Source: an uncultured Vampirovibrio sp. (GTDB lineage: Bacteria > Cyanobacteriota > Vampirovibrionia > Gastranaerophilales > Gastranaerophilaceae). From it: a DNA stretch of 64,000 nucleotides. A program made the translations under genes and the position numbers. This document shows positions 17,734 through 25,922 of this stretch, piece by piece (the stretch's first letter is position 1; each line of letters opens with the position of its first letter). The stretch is taken from positions 1 through 64,000 of the forward strand of contig CAJTWU010000005.1 of assembly GCA_910579975.1 (NCBI GenBank), read 5' to 3'. The notes under the pieces were generated by a model that did no database searches, was not told the DNA's origin, and saw only the letters and a list, made by a program, of their open reading frames with translations.

Positions 17734-18819
17734 ATGAATATTTTAGCATTAAATCCTTTTAAATTATCAAATAATTCAAATAATAATACGTTTGTATCGC
17801 GCAATTCAAATCCAAGATTTGGTTTGACAATGGCAAAGCCATTGTCAAAGGATACCGTATCCTTTGGTTGTAATAGAGCTCCTTCTAAAAAAGTAAAAGA
17901 AGAAGCTGCATTTATTATTTCAGAAGCTTTAGCAAAGAAAATTCGTGCAAGAAAAGAAGAACCGCATAATAGAAAGAAGCAGCTTCTTAATGAATATTTT
18001 GGAGACTTAATAGAGCAAGGTGTTATTTCTTTTAGTAATAGGTTAAAAGGCAATCGTTCTATACGCGAAAAAGCTACTACAAACGGATGGGGAACACTAG
18101 GTCTTATTCTGGAACATATGGGAGATATCTCCGGTTTTTGTTTTATTTTAAATGATTCTAAGGCATTTTCTGAAGTTAACAAACGATTATTGCGATTACT
18201 TCAATCAAGAGAATTAGAAGTTGTAGAAGGTGAGTATCACAGACTTGCACCAAAATACAAAAAAAATCAAATTGTAGAATCTTTTGATTCTATTAAACCT
18301 AATGAGTTGCAAAAACTCAAAGAAGGCGTAAATAGAATACAAAATCCTACCAGACAAATTTTTTATGATGTTGATAGCCGTTCAGGTTATTCAGGTTTAC
18401 ATTTGACATTGAGAAGCAAAGATGGAGAAAAATCCGAGCTTCAAATTATGGTTATGCCTATAAGTAAAGTAAAAAAAGCTGAAAATACAACTTATAAAAT
18501 TAAAAATGGTAAAAGCATTGAGCAAAAGTATGCACCTATTGTAGAAACTTATCTTGCAGAATTTAAGCCGTTGAAAAAAACAGCCTCTGAAGCAGAAAAG
18601 AAAGCTCACGAACAATTGCTGGCTGCAATGACAAAATATACTCAGGAAGCTTATGCTTTGGCAGCTCAAAATCCATATAATCCTAATTTCGAAATCTTAA
18701 AAGTAGAAAATGCGACAACTCTAACTAAAAAAGAAAAAGAAATCCTTGGTAAATACAGCTTTGATAAAATTGCAATCTTAATGGAAGCCTGTGAAAGAAT
18801 GGAAGGAAAAGCTAATTAG
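17734..18819 (+). CDS. RelA/SpoT-synthetase-fold orphan protein with Phe-motif tag
   Basis: Resembles the (p)ppGpp synthetase domain of the neighbouring Rel: NRLKGNRSIREKA (about 108-120) against GRAKHYYSIYKKM, HMGDISGFCFIL (about 130-141) against DLYDITAVRVIV, SGYSGLHLTLRS (about 214-225) against MYQSLHTSVIG, and SELQIMVMP against LEVQIRTWE. The G-loop-type R/K residues, the Asp after the first strand and the Tyr/His of the second are kept. There is no HD hydrolase, TGS or ACT domain. The N-terminus carries NPRFGLT (about 26-32) and DTVSFG (about 41-46), a tag shared with five other proteins here. It could be a small alarmone synthetase, a toxSAS-like toxin, or inactive. Its end overlaps rel by 8 nt. 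Confidence 0.8.
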   Translation: MNILALNPFKLSNNSNNNTFVSRNSNPRFGLTMAKPLSKDTVSFGCNRAPSKKVKEEAAFIISEALAKKIRARKEEPHNRKKQLLNEYFGDLIEQGVISFSNRLKGNRSIREKATTNGWGTLGLILEHMGDISGFCFILNDSKAFSEVNKRLLRLLQSRELEVVEGEYHRLAPKYKKNQIVESFDSIKPNELQKLKEGVNRIQNPTRQIFYDVDSRSGYSGLHLTLRSKDGEKSELQIMVMPISKVKKAENTTYKIKNGKSIEQKYAPIVETYLAEFKPLKKTASEAEKKAHEQLLAAMTKYTQEAYALAAQNPYNPNFEILKVENATTLTKKEKEILGKYSFDKIAILMEACERMEGKAN

Positions 18820-21013
18820 AAGATTTTTTTCTTTTTCCATTTTTATTTGGTTTTTTAGTGAAGTTTTGCGTTAAGGAATTGTGAGATGTTTGTATTCTTT
18901 TTACACTGAAAACTTCAGGCATTGCTTGGAGGGCGGTCATTACGCGTCTAAGTGTTTCAATATTATCGAGTTCAATTCCCAGTTCTATAATACCAACCTT
19001 GCCCTTTGTTTTGACATTTGCAGATGTAATACTTGTATTGTTATCTGAAACGACACCTATAACATCTTTTAAAAGTCCTAATTTTTCTGCTGTTTCAATT
19101 CTTATTGTTGTATTGTAAGTTCTGTTAACATTATTGCCGGACCAATGAATATCAAGTAATCTTTCCGGTGGTACATCATCAAGAGTTTTACAATCAAGAC
19201 GGTGAATACTTACACCTTTTGAACGCGTTACAACACCAACAATTGGTTCGCCCGGGATAGGAGAACAACATCTTGCAAATGAGTATAGAAGTCCTTCCAG
19301 CCCAACAATGTCTTTTTCAGAGGCTTTTCTTGGTCTATGCTGGAATGTAGTTTCTTGTTTTTGAGGTTTTTTAACCCGATTTATTACTTTGTTAAGTGTT
19401 GTTTCGCCATAGCCAAGGGCTGCAAATAAATCTTCTGCACTTACATAGTTCATTTGCTTGGCAACTTTGTTAAACTCTCCATTTTTTAAATATTCATCAA
19501 AAACAGCTTTTGTAAGTTCGTGTTCAAGATTTGCGCGGCCAAGTTCAATATGTTCTTCGCGTTTGTTCTTTTTATACCACTGTTTGATTTTTGAAGTTGC
19601 CTGTTTTGTTACAACAAAATTTAACCAGTCCAGGCGCGGAGCAGAAACTTTAGATGTTAAGATTTCTACTATATCACCGTTTTTTAATTTAGTATCAAGT
19701 TGGGCAATACGACCGTTAATGAGTGCTCCGACGGTTTTACTTCCTACATCGGAGTGAATACGATATGCAAAATCAACCGGTGTTGCATTTTGTGGTAAAT
19801 CAATTACATCGCCTCCCGGAGTGAATGCGAAAACCTGATCTGAGAAGATGTCTAATTTAACAGAATTTACGTAATCTTCAGCATTTTGTGTGTCTTTATT
19901 GTATTCAACCAACTTTCTCATCCAGGAGAATTTAATATCATTTGCAGAGTCTGCTTTTTTAGAACCTTTTTCTTTATATCTCCAGTGCGCTGCAATACCG
20001 TATTCTGCAATATCATGCATTTCCCATGTTCTGATTTGAACTTCCAGCGGCTTTTGGCGCGGACCTATTACAGATGTGTGTAATGATTGATACATGTTGC
20101 CTTTTGGCATTGCAATGTAGTCTTTAAAACGTCCCGGGATTGGTTTGAATTGGGAGTGAATAAGTCCAAGTACTTCATAGCATTCTTTCTCTGTGTCAAC
20201 GATTACACGAACAGCAGTAATATCATAAAGGTCGTGGAATGCGACATTTAGTCGTTCCATTTTTTTATAAATACTGTAATAATGTTTTGCTCTTCCTGTA
20301 ATTTTTGCATTTATGCCGCTTGTTTTAACATCTTTTGAAATCTTTTCGATTAAAAGATTAACAGCCATTTCGCGTTCAACTTTTTTTTGAGATACCAGTT
20401 GGGCAATTTCATAATAACGATCCGGATGTAAATATTTTAAAGATAAATCTTCAAGTTCTGCTTTAATTCTACCAACCCCTAAACGGTTTGCAAGCGGAGC
20501 AAATATATCCAGTGTTTCCTGAGCAATTTTTTGTTGTTTCTGCTGAGACATATAATTAAGTGTACGCATGTTGTGGAGTCTATCAGCTAGTTTAAGGAAA
20601 ATAATACGAACATCGCTTGCCATTGCAATAAACATTCGACGAAAGTTTTCAGCTTGACGTTCTTCAGTAGATTTGAACTGTAGTTTGCCGAGTTTTGTTA
20701 CGCCTTGAACAAGGTTAAGTACATCTTCACCAAAAAGTTCTTTGATTTCTTCGGGCTTAGTGTCTGTGTCTTCCAGAATGTCGTGTAAAAAACCAGCCAT
20801 AAGCGTATGCTTATCTGCTTGGAGGCTGATAAGAATTTTTACAACTTCCATAGGGTGAATAATGTATGGCTCTTCTGATATTCTAAATTGACCTTCGTGA
20901 AGTTTTTTGGCGAACTCAAATGCTTTTTCAAGTTCTGTTATATCTTCCTGATGATAAGACTTTTCTTTTAAAAGCTCTCTTGTTTCATCAAATGTAATTT
21001 CATATTTTTCCAT
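18812..21013 (-). CDS. rel: bifunctional (p)ppGpp synthetase/hydrolase Rel
   Basis: Stringent-response enzyme. Order: HD hydrolase (YIIHPMEVVKIL, then GFLHDILEDTD with the HD and ED residues, then LADRLHNMRTL), synthetase (GRAKHYYSIYKK, YDITAVRVI, GRFKDYIAMPKG), TGS (VFAFTPGGDVIDLPQNATPV near 395-414), a zinc-finger/helical region (FARCCSPIPGEPIVG) and a C-terminal ACT domain. The synthetase motif RFKD is the RxKD form typical of bifunctional Rel/SpoT rather than the acidic RelA form. Hydrolase residues look intact. Length 733 aa is normal. No Shine-Dalgarno precedes the ATG; TATAGC lies 6 nt upstream. Confidence 0.96.
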   Translation of the reverse strand: MEKYEITFDETRELLKEKSYHQEDITELEKAFEFAKKLHEGQFRISEEPYIIHPMEVVKILISLQADKHTLMAGFLHDILEDTDTKPEEIKELFGEDVLNLVQGVTKLGKLQFKSTEERQAENFRRMFIAMASDVRIIFLKLADRLHNMRTLNYMSQQKQQKIAQETLDIFAPLANRLGVGRIKAELEDLSLKYLHPDRYYEIAQLVSQKKVEREMAVNLLIEKISKDVKTSGINAKITGRAKHYYSIYKKMERLNVAFHDLYDITAVRVIVDTEKECYEVLGLIHSQFKPIPGRFKDYIAMPKGNMYQSLHTSVIGPRQKPLEVQIRTWEMHDIAEYGIAAHWRYKEKGSKKADSANDIKFSWMRKLVEYNKDTQNAEDYVNSVKLDIFSDQVFAFTPGGDVIDLPQNATPVDFAYRIHSDVGSKTVGALINGRIAQLDTKLKNGDIVEILTSKVSAPRLDWLNFVVTKQATSKIKQWYKKNKREEHIELGRANLEHELTKAVFDEYLKNGEFNKVAKQMNYVSAEDLFAALGYGETTLNKVINRVKKPQKQETTFQHRPRKASEKDIVGLEGLLYSFARCCSPIPGEPIVGVVTRSKGVSIHRLDCKTLDDVPPERLLDIHWSGNNVNRTYNTTIRIETAEKLGLLKDVIGVVSDNNTSITSANVKTKGKVGIIELGIELDNIETLRRVMTALQAMPEVFSVKRIQTSHNSLTQNFTKKPNKNGKRKKSSN

Positions 21014-21056
21014 AATATAGCTATAATAGTAGTTTTAATTAAAATATGCAAGTTTT

Positions 21057-21076
21057 TCTAGACCATTTGGTCTAGA
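21057..21076. promoter_or_regulatory. 20-bp near-perfect palindrome, candidate operator
   Basis: TCTAGACCA-TT-TGGTCTAGA, two 9-bp arms, lies between the divergent rel gene and the flagellar operon. Neither side has the T-run of a terminator. It looks like a dimeric regulator site. Confidence 0.5.
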
Positions 21077-21098
21077 GGAAAATACAAATTTCAATCAT

Positions 21099-21127
21099 TG
21101 GGTTGATGTCGGAGGTAAATATATATA
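21099..21127 (+). promoter_or_regulatory. candidate flagellar operon promoter
   Basis: TTGGGT (21099-21104), 17 nt, TATATA (21122-21127). It overlaps the GGAGGTAAAT element. No sigma-28 consensus could be recognised with confidence. Confidence 0.3.
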
Positions 21128-21165
21128 TTACACTACTAATGTAGACTTGGGGGGAAATATATATT
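21111..21165 (+). promoter_or_regulatory. flagellar leader element 1 with hairpins
   Basis: GGAGGTAAAT (21111-21120), then CTAC-TAAT-GTAG, then GGGGAA-ATATATA-TTCCCC. The first two parts resemble the elements inside the operon at 23372, 25586 and 27024. Confidence 0.4.
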
Positions 21166-21213
21166 CCCCAAAATAGACTTGGTAAGTAATAAATAATTGG
21201 AGGAGAGCGAAAG

Positions 21214-21762
21214 GTGCAGCTTTCGGGCTTAGACATAACTTTACATCGTATTAATGCGATTGAAAATCAGTTTCAATCTTTAATGTCATATGCTCAAAAA
21301 CCTGATGCTGATTTCCAAAAGATTCTTGACTCTTCTGTTGAAAAATCAAAAAATCCAACTTCAACATCAAGAAGTGAGATTAATGAATTAATCTCAAAAT
21401 ATGCTGATAAAAACGGACTGGATGAAGATTTTGTAAAGGCCGTTATTAATCAGGAATCAGGTTTTAATCCAAACGCGACTTCACATTGCGGCGCTATGGG
21501 TCTAATGCAGTTAATGCCGGCCACTGCACAAGGTTTAGGTGTTACAAATGCTTATGATGCCGAACAAAATATTGAAGGCGGGACTAAGTACCTTAAAGGT
21601 CTTATGGATAGGTTTGGAAACGATAAATCTTTAGCATTGGCTGCTTATAATGCTGGTCCAAATGCTGTAAAAAAATATGGCGGTATTCCGCCTTACGCTG
21701 AAACACAAAATTATGTGAAAAGTGTTTTAGGCAAGTATGAACGTCTTAAGGAGGTCAACTAA
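21214..21762 (+). CDS. lytic transglycosylase (SLT domain) of the flagellar operon
   Basis: Peptidoglycan-cleaving enzyme likely needed for the rod to pass the wall. The SLT domain spans about residues 62-178: VINQESGFNPNATS (catalytic Glu), AMGLMQLMPATAQGLG, LALAAYNAGPNAV and YVKSVLG. The first 60 residues are a helical region without a signal peptide, so export may go through the flagellar type III apparatus. GTG start with GGAGGAG 10 nt upstream. FlgJ of this operon lacks a muramidase domain, so this protein probably supplies that activity in trans. Its stop overlaps the flgF ATG by 1 nt. Confidence 0.92.
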   Translation: MQLSGLDITLHRINAIENQFQSLMSYAQKPDADFQKILDSSVEKSKNPTSTSRSEINELISKYADKNGLDEDFVKAVINQESGFNPNATSHCGAMGLMQLMPATAQGLGVTNAYDAEQNIEGGTKYLKGLMDRFGNDKSLALAAYNAGPNAVKKYGGIPPYAETQNYVKSVLGKYERLKEVN

Positions 21763-22583
21763 TGATAGTTAGAGGATTAGAATCAGCTGCTAAAGGTATG
21801 ACAGCCCTTATGGATATGAACGATAATATTGCAAATAATCTTGCAAATGTTAATACCGTCGGGTTTAAGAAAGGTTCTTTAAGATTTAAAGATATAATGG
21901 AGTCTGCTGTTTATTCACAACAGGGTTCAATTTTAAGAAATGATACTTCCAGATATCTTGGTGATTTGAGTATGGGGTCTCAATCGCTTCAATATGTTCA
22001 TGATTTTTCTCAGGGTGCTTTGGATAAAACCGGTAATACTTATGATGTTGCGATTGAAGGTGACGGTTTCTTTAAAATCCGGGATATTGACGGTAAAGAA
22101 TCTTATACAAGAAACGGCTCGTTTGTTGTTAATAGTGATCAATACCTTGTTACAAAACAGGGTGAATATGTTCTTGATGTCAACAATCGCCGCATTAGAA
22201 TGATACCTGAAGATTTTGATCCGGAGCTTATGCGAGACAAAATGGAAATCATTATCGGGGAACAGGGAAATATTGAGATGAATTCTTATACTCAAAAAAT
22301 TCCTATGCAGACAATCGGTATTTTTGATTTTTCTGATAAAGACGATTTATTTGAAATTGCTGATACAAGATTTGTGCCGCGTGATAAGGTTAATAATCCG
22401 GAACTTAGAGCAGAAAAATTTACTGTTCAACAAGGTATGCTTGAGCTTTCAAATTCAAACGTAATTAAAGAAATGATTAATACAATTAGTACAACCCGTA
22501 ACTACGAATCTTTGTCAAAAGTAGTTACAACAAATAATGAATTACTTCAAACTGCCGTGTCAGTAGGAAGATTGAGAGGGTAA
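21762..22583 (+). CDS. flgF: flagellar rod protein FlgF
   Basis: Proximal rod component. The N-terminal rod signature ANNLANVNTVGFKKG (about 25-39) and C-terminal helix (LSNSNVIKEMINTISTTRNY) are those of flagellar rod/hook proteins, and the mid-region YDVAIEGDGFFKI is typical of FlgF/FlgG. It lies before flgG and is less canonical than it, hence FlgF (FlhO in some nomenclature). Exported without a cleaved signal through the flagellar secretion system. Confidence 0.88.
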   Translation: MIVRGLESAAKGMTALMDMNDNIANNLANVNTVGFKKGSLRFKDIMESAVYSQQGSILRNDTSRYLGDLSMGSQSLQYVHDFSQGALDKTGNTYDVAIEGDGFFKIRDIDGKESYTRNGSFVVNSDQYLVTKQGEYVLDVNNRRIRMIPEDFDPELMRDKMEIIIGEQGNIEMNSYTQKIPMQTIGIFDFSDKDDLFEIADTRFVPRDKVNNPELRAEKFTVQQGMLELSNSNVIKEMINTISTTRNYESLSKVVTTNNELLQTAVSVGRLRG

Positions 22584-22587
22584 TTAA

Positions 22588-23373
22588 ATGTTAAGAGCAC
22601 TAACAACAGCAGCAACAGGTATGATAGCGCAGCAAAACTATCTTGACGTTATTGCAAATAACGTAGCCAATGTTAATACTACAGGGTTTAAAAAATCGAG
22701 AATTGAGTTTCAGGATTTATTATCTCAAGCAGTAAGAACTCCGGGTGCATTGATGAACCAGGGTACTTATCAACCTGTTGGTACAGAAATCGGTTTAGGG
22801 GTTAAAACAGCTGCTACTACCAGAGTATTTACTCAAGGTATTGCAATTTCAACCGGTCGTCAACTTGATATTGAAATCGAAGGTGAAGGCTTCTTGCAAG
22901 TTATGAAAGAAGATGGTTCTCTTGCTTATACACGTGATGGCTGTTTGCAAGTTGACTCTCTTGGTCAATTATGTACTAATGACGGTCTTTTAATTCAGCC
23001 TTCAGTTTCCATTCCAAGAGATGCTACAGAAATTACTATTACTCAAGATGGTAATATCTCTGTAACACTTCCCGGACAAACACAACAATCAATCGTTGGT
23101 TCTTTGCAATTAGTTAAGTTCCAAAACCCATCAGGTTTATTATCAATCGGACATAACTTATACAAAGAAACACAAGCTTCGGGTAACCCTGTTCAGGATA
23201 CACCGGGTCAAAATGGTTTGGGTTTAATCCAGCAATGTATGTTAGAAGGTTCTAATGTTCAAATCGTTGATGAACTTGTTGGTCTAATCAAAGCTGAAAG
23301 AGCATTTGAGTCTAACTCAAAATTAATTAACTCTTCAAGCAATATCTTACAAATAACAAATAACATGAGCTAG
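22588..23373 (+). CDS. flgG: flagellar distal rod protein FlgG
   Basis: Distal rod subunit. MLRALTTAATGMIAQQ, VIANNVANVNTTGFKKSR, LDIEIEGEGFLQV and the C-terminal LIKAERAFESNSKLI are near-canonical for FlgG. Length 261 aa matches. It starts 4 nt after flgF with GAGGG upstream. Its TAG stop is the first part of the element AGGGGTAAAT. Confidence 0.95.
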   Translation: MLRALTTAATGMIAQQNYLDVIANNVANVNTTGFKKSRIEFQDLLSQAVRTPGALMNQGTYQPVGTEIGLGVKTAATTRVFTQGIAISTGRQLDIEIEGEGFLQVMKEDGSLAYTRDGCLQVDSLGQLCTNDGLLIQPSVSIPRDATEITITQDGNISVTLPGQTQQSIVGSLQLVKFQNPSGLLSIGHNLYKETQASGNPVQDTPGQNGLGLIQQCMLEGSNVQIVDELVGLIKAERAFESNSKLINSSSNILQITNNMS

Positions 23374-23418
23374 GGGTAAATATATCTCTGCTTAATGACA
23401 AACTACAAGGGTAATGTA
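23372..23418 (+). promoter_or_regulatory. flagellar leader element 2
   Basis: AGGGGTAAAT (23372-23381) overlaps the flgG stop (TAG-GGG-TAA, tandem in-frame stops), followed by GCTTAATGACAAACTACAAG. It resembles elements at 21111, 25586 and 27024, but I see no convincing hairpin in this copy. Confidence 0.4.
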
Positions 23419-24126
23419 CAATTGAAAAAACTTTTAACCACAGCATTAATAATGATAGTAACAGCAGTTTGTGCTAACGCGCAGACCGTTACTTCTGCAG
23501 AGGTTAAAGCGCAAGTAGCTAAACAGTTGCAAGCAAGTTATACAAAGATTGCAAAGGGTGATGTTGAAGTTAAAATTACTGCAACTCCTTTTGCTTCTAT
23601 TCAGCTTCCTGATGGAAAAGTAACTTATAAAATTACTCAGGGCGGAGATAAAATTATTCCTCGCGATATCAAAAGAGTAGATGTTTATGTAAATGACGCT
23701 TTTGTAAGAACTTTAAATTTACCTTGTCAAACAATTGTATATAAAGATGTTCTTGTAGCTGCAGATTTTATTAACAGAGAACAGGCGATTACAAGAGAAG
23801 CAACAATTGTTAAAAAAATAGATGTTTCTCAAAAAATGGATTATGTTCTATCTGAACAAGTTTTATCAAAAGAAATGTCTGCTAAAAAAGCGTTTCAAAA
23901 AGGTGAAATTATCGACAAGCGTTTTGTGAAAATGAAACCTGATGTAGAAAGAAACATGGCTGTTAGAATTTTCTTTATATCTAACGGTGCCGTAATGATT
24001 ACAATTGATGGAACAGCCTTAGCTGATGGTATGACAGGCGATTACATTAATGTCGAAAACAAAAATTATAAAAAGGTTTATACAGGGAAAGTGATAGGCG
24101 AAAATAGGGTTTTGGTGAGTATATGA
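23395..24126 (+). CDS. flgA: flagellar P-ring assembly chaperone FlgA
   Basis: Periplasmic chaperone for FlgI polymerisation. A signal peptide (KKLLTTALIMIVTAVCANA) is followed by a beta-rich N-terminal part and a C-terminal SAF domain (about 140-243), with EQVLSKEMSAKKAFQKGEII and ending in YTGKVIGENRVLV. ATG 23395 gives an 11-residue n-region. An in-frame TTG at 23422 with AAGGGT upstream would give a tighter signal peptide and is a serious alternative. It overlaps flgI by 4 nt. Confidence 0.88.
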   Translation: MTNYKGNVQLKKLLTTALIMIVTAVCANAQTVTSAEVKAQVAKQLQASYTKIAKGDVEVKITATPFASIQLPDGKVTYKITQGGDKIIPRDIKRVDVYVNDAFVRTLNLPCQTIVYKDVLVAADFINREQAITREATIVKKIDVSQKMDYVLSEQVLSKEMSAKKAFQKGEIIDKRFVKMKPDVERNMAVRIFFISNGAVMITIDGTALADGMTGDYINVENKNYKKVYTGKVIGENRVLVSI

Positions 24127-25223
24127 TGAAAAGAGTTTTAGCATTTATATTATTAGTGATAATGTCAGCTTTTATTCCTGTAAGTGCAATAGAAGCCAAA
24201 GTTCGTATTATGGATATTACTCATATTAAAGGAGTAAGAGAAAACCAGCTTGTGGGTTATGGTATTGTAGTCGGTCTTCCTGGAACCGGCGATAACTCTC
24301 GTTCAACTCAGATTACTAATAAAATGCTTTTAAGAAACTTGGGTACGGTAATTGAACAGGAAAACTATATTCAAAAAGGTGCTTCAGCAGCTGTAATTGT
24401 AACAGCAACAGTTCCACCTTTCTCTAAAAACGGGGATAAAATTGATGTAACTGTTTCAGCAATAGCCGATGCTAAGAGTTTAGAAGGCGGTGTGCTTGTT
24501 CAAACTATACTTAAAGCTCCAAACGGAGAGGCAGTAGCAGTAGCACAAGGACCTTTGTCTGTAGGCGGTATAAATAAAATTGCAGGTGGTTCATCAGCTA
24601 GAACTGCAATTACTACAACAGGAAGAATACCGGGCGGTGCAATAATTGAGCGTGATATTTATACTGAAATCGGGGATGAGGACTCTATTACTCTTTGTTT
24701 AGATAAGTCTGATTACACTCTTGTTTCAAGAATTGCAAAATCTGTTTCACAATTAGCTCCGGCTCAGGCAATTGACGGCAGTTCTGTTAGAGTGCAAATT
24801 CCTCCAAGATTTATTAATGATAGAGTAACTTTTATTTCACTTGTTGAAAATATGGAAGTTTCTCCTACCTTAGAAAAAGCTAAAGTTGTAGTTAACGAAA
24901 GAACAGGAACTGTTGTAATAGGTGCTGATGTTAAGCTTTTGCCGGCAGCAGTTGCGCATGGAAATATTACAGTAACAGTTTCTACAACTAATGATGTTTC
25001 ACAGCCAAATAGTTTTGCAAATGGTGCAACTGTTGGGTTTGAAAATTCTGAAATAGAAATTGCAAAAGCTCCGGGAAGTTTGGTCGAAATGCCCGCTAAC
25101 AGCAATCTTAATGATTTAATAAGAGCCTTGAATTCAATCGGCGTTGCTCCTGTAGATTTGATTTCAATCCTTCAGGCGCTTAAAAAATCAGGCAGTTTGC
25201 AAGCAGAGTTAATAATAATTTAG
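24123..25223 (+). CDS. flgI: flagellar P-ring protein FlgI
   Basis: Forms the periplasmic P-ring around the rod. A signal peptide (MMKRVLAFILLVIMSAFIPV, cleavage near SAIEA) precedes the canonical VRIMDITHIKGVRENQLVGYG and VVGLPGTGDNS. The C-terminus DLISILQALKKSGSLQAELIII is typical of the family. Length 366 aa is normal. The presence of a P-ring and L-ring gene implies a peptidoglycan layer and outer membrane. Confidence 0.97.
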   Translation: MMKRVLAFILLVIMSAFIPVSAIEAKVRIMDITHIKGVRENQLVGYGIVVGLPGTGDNSRSTQITNKMLLRNLGTVIEQENYIQKGASAAVIVTATVPPFSKNGDKIDVTVSAIADAKSLEGGVLVQTILKAPNGEAVAVAQGPLSVGGINKIAGGSSARTAITTTGRIPGGAIIERDIYTEIGDEDSITLCLDKSDYTLVSRIAKSVSQLAPAQAIDGSSVRVQIPPRFINDRVTFISLVENMEVSPTLEKAKVVVNERTGTVVIGADVKLLPAAVAHGNITVTVSTTNDVSQPNSFANGATVGFENSEIEIAKAPGSLVEMPANSNLNDLIRALNSIGVAPVDLISILQALKKSGSLQAELIII

Positions 25224-25233
25224 AGGGTTTAAA

Positions 25234-25587
25234 ATGGATTTCAGTACTCCTACGTTAGATTTAATTAAACATGATTTGAATAATGCAAGAACAGTTAACT
25301 CTGATCAGGTTTTGTATAACAGAATTAAAGAATCAGGTAATTCTAAAGCACAATTGCAAAAAGCAGCTGAAGAATTTGAATCAATTTTTATAACAAAAAT
25401 GCTCAGTCAAATGGATAAAACGGTAGACAGAGAAGGCGGAATTTTTGGGAAAGAGTCTCAATACACAGATACATTCAAATCAATTGTTTACCAGCAAATG
25501 GGTCATGATATGGCAAGCAATCCCCGTTCATCCATAGGACTTGCAAGCCACATCTATAAACAAATGGAAAAATACGTAGGGTACTAG
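25234..25587 (+). CDS. flgJ: rod-binding protein FlgJ, N-terminal domain only
   Basis: Rod-assembly scaffold. Only the rod-binding domain is present: AAEEFESIFITKMLSQMDKT (about 47-66), YTDTFKSIVYQQMGHDMA and the terminal GLASHIYKQMEKY. Enterobacterial FlgJ has an extra muramidase domain of about 150 aa that is missing; the transglycosylase at the head of the operon probably replaces it. Its TAG stop begins the next AGGGGTAAAT element. Confidence 0.92.
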   Translation: MDFSTPTLDLIKHDLNNARTVNSDQVLYNRIKESGNSKAQLQKAAEEFESIFITKMLSQMDKTVDREGGIFGKESQYTDTFKSIVYQQMGHDMASNPRSSIGLASHIYKQMEKYVGY

Positions 25588-25625
25588 GGGTAAATGTATT
25601 TTGGATTGTAGGTAAAACTACAAAT
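25586..25625 (+). promoter_or_regulatory. flagellar leader element 3 with hairpin
   Basis: AGGGGTAAAT (25586-25595) overlaps the flgJ stop (TAG-GGG-TAA), then GGATTGTAG and a perfect hairpin TTGTAG-GTAAAA-CTACAA. GGATTGTAG also occurs in element 4. Confidence 0.45.
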
Positions 25626-25641
25626 TGGAAGGAAAGAATAA

Positions 25642-25911
25642 ATGATTTCATCAATAGGACAAAGTAATAATGTACAAAGATTTTCAGCGGTCAATGCTCT
25701 AAAAAGCAATGCTCATTTAGCCAAGCCTGAAGTTGAACAACAAGTTGAAGAACGAACAACTTTTTCAGCTCCTAAAGGTTTGTTAGAGAGAGTTGATGTT
25801 GCAGATATCAGAAAAAATGCTGAATATGTTGGTGAATTCAATATTTCGGATGATGACATAAAATATGGCTTGATGTACGGTAGAAGTGTGATAGCAGAGT
25901 TTTTATGCTAG
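25642..25911 (+). CDS. small flagellar-operon protein, possible FlgM-like anti-sigma factor
   Basis: 89 aa, soluble, preceded by GGAAGGAAAG. Position before flgH-flgN-flgK-flgL recalls flgM, which often precedes flgN. The C-terminal half (LLERVDVADIRKNAEYV, GEFNISDDDIKYGLMYGR) has a faint FlgM layout (LERV, then GE, then a D-x-x-I helix), but the match is too weak to name it. The disordered, polar N-terminal half also suits FlgM. No sigma-28 gene is in this window. Confidence 0.75.
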   Translation: MISSIGQSNNVQRFSAVNALKSNAHLAKPEVEQQVEERTTFSAPKGLLERVDVADIRKNAEYVGEFNISDDDIKYGLMYGRSVIAEFLC

Positions 25912-25922
25912 GAGGAGGGATA

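Noticed and set aside
17577..18182. Long open frame (201 codons) on the minus strand
   Set aside because: Antisense to the RelA-fold gene and the second plsC, no Shine-Dalgarno, and a composition unlike its neighbours.
21933..22295. 120-codon open frame antisense to flgF
   Set aside because: flgF is canonical in the other frame; no ribosome-binding site.
25594..25611. Mini-ORF ATG-TAT-TTT-GGA-TTG-TAG (leader peptide?) after flgJ
   Set aside because: AGGGG precedes it closely, but the other copies of the element have no equivalent frame.
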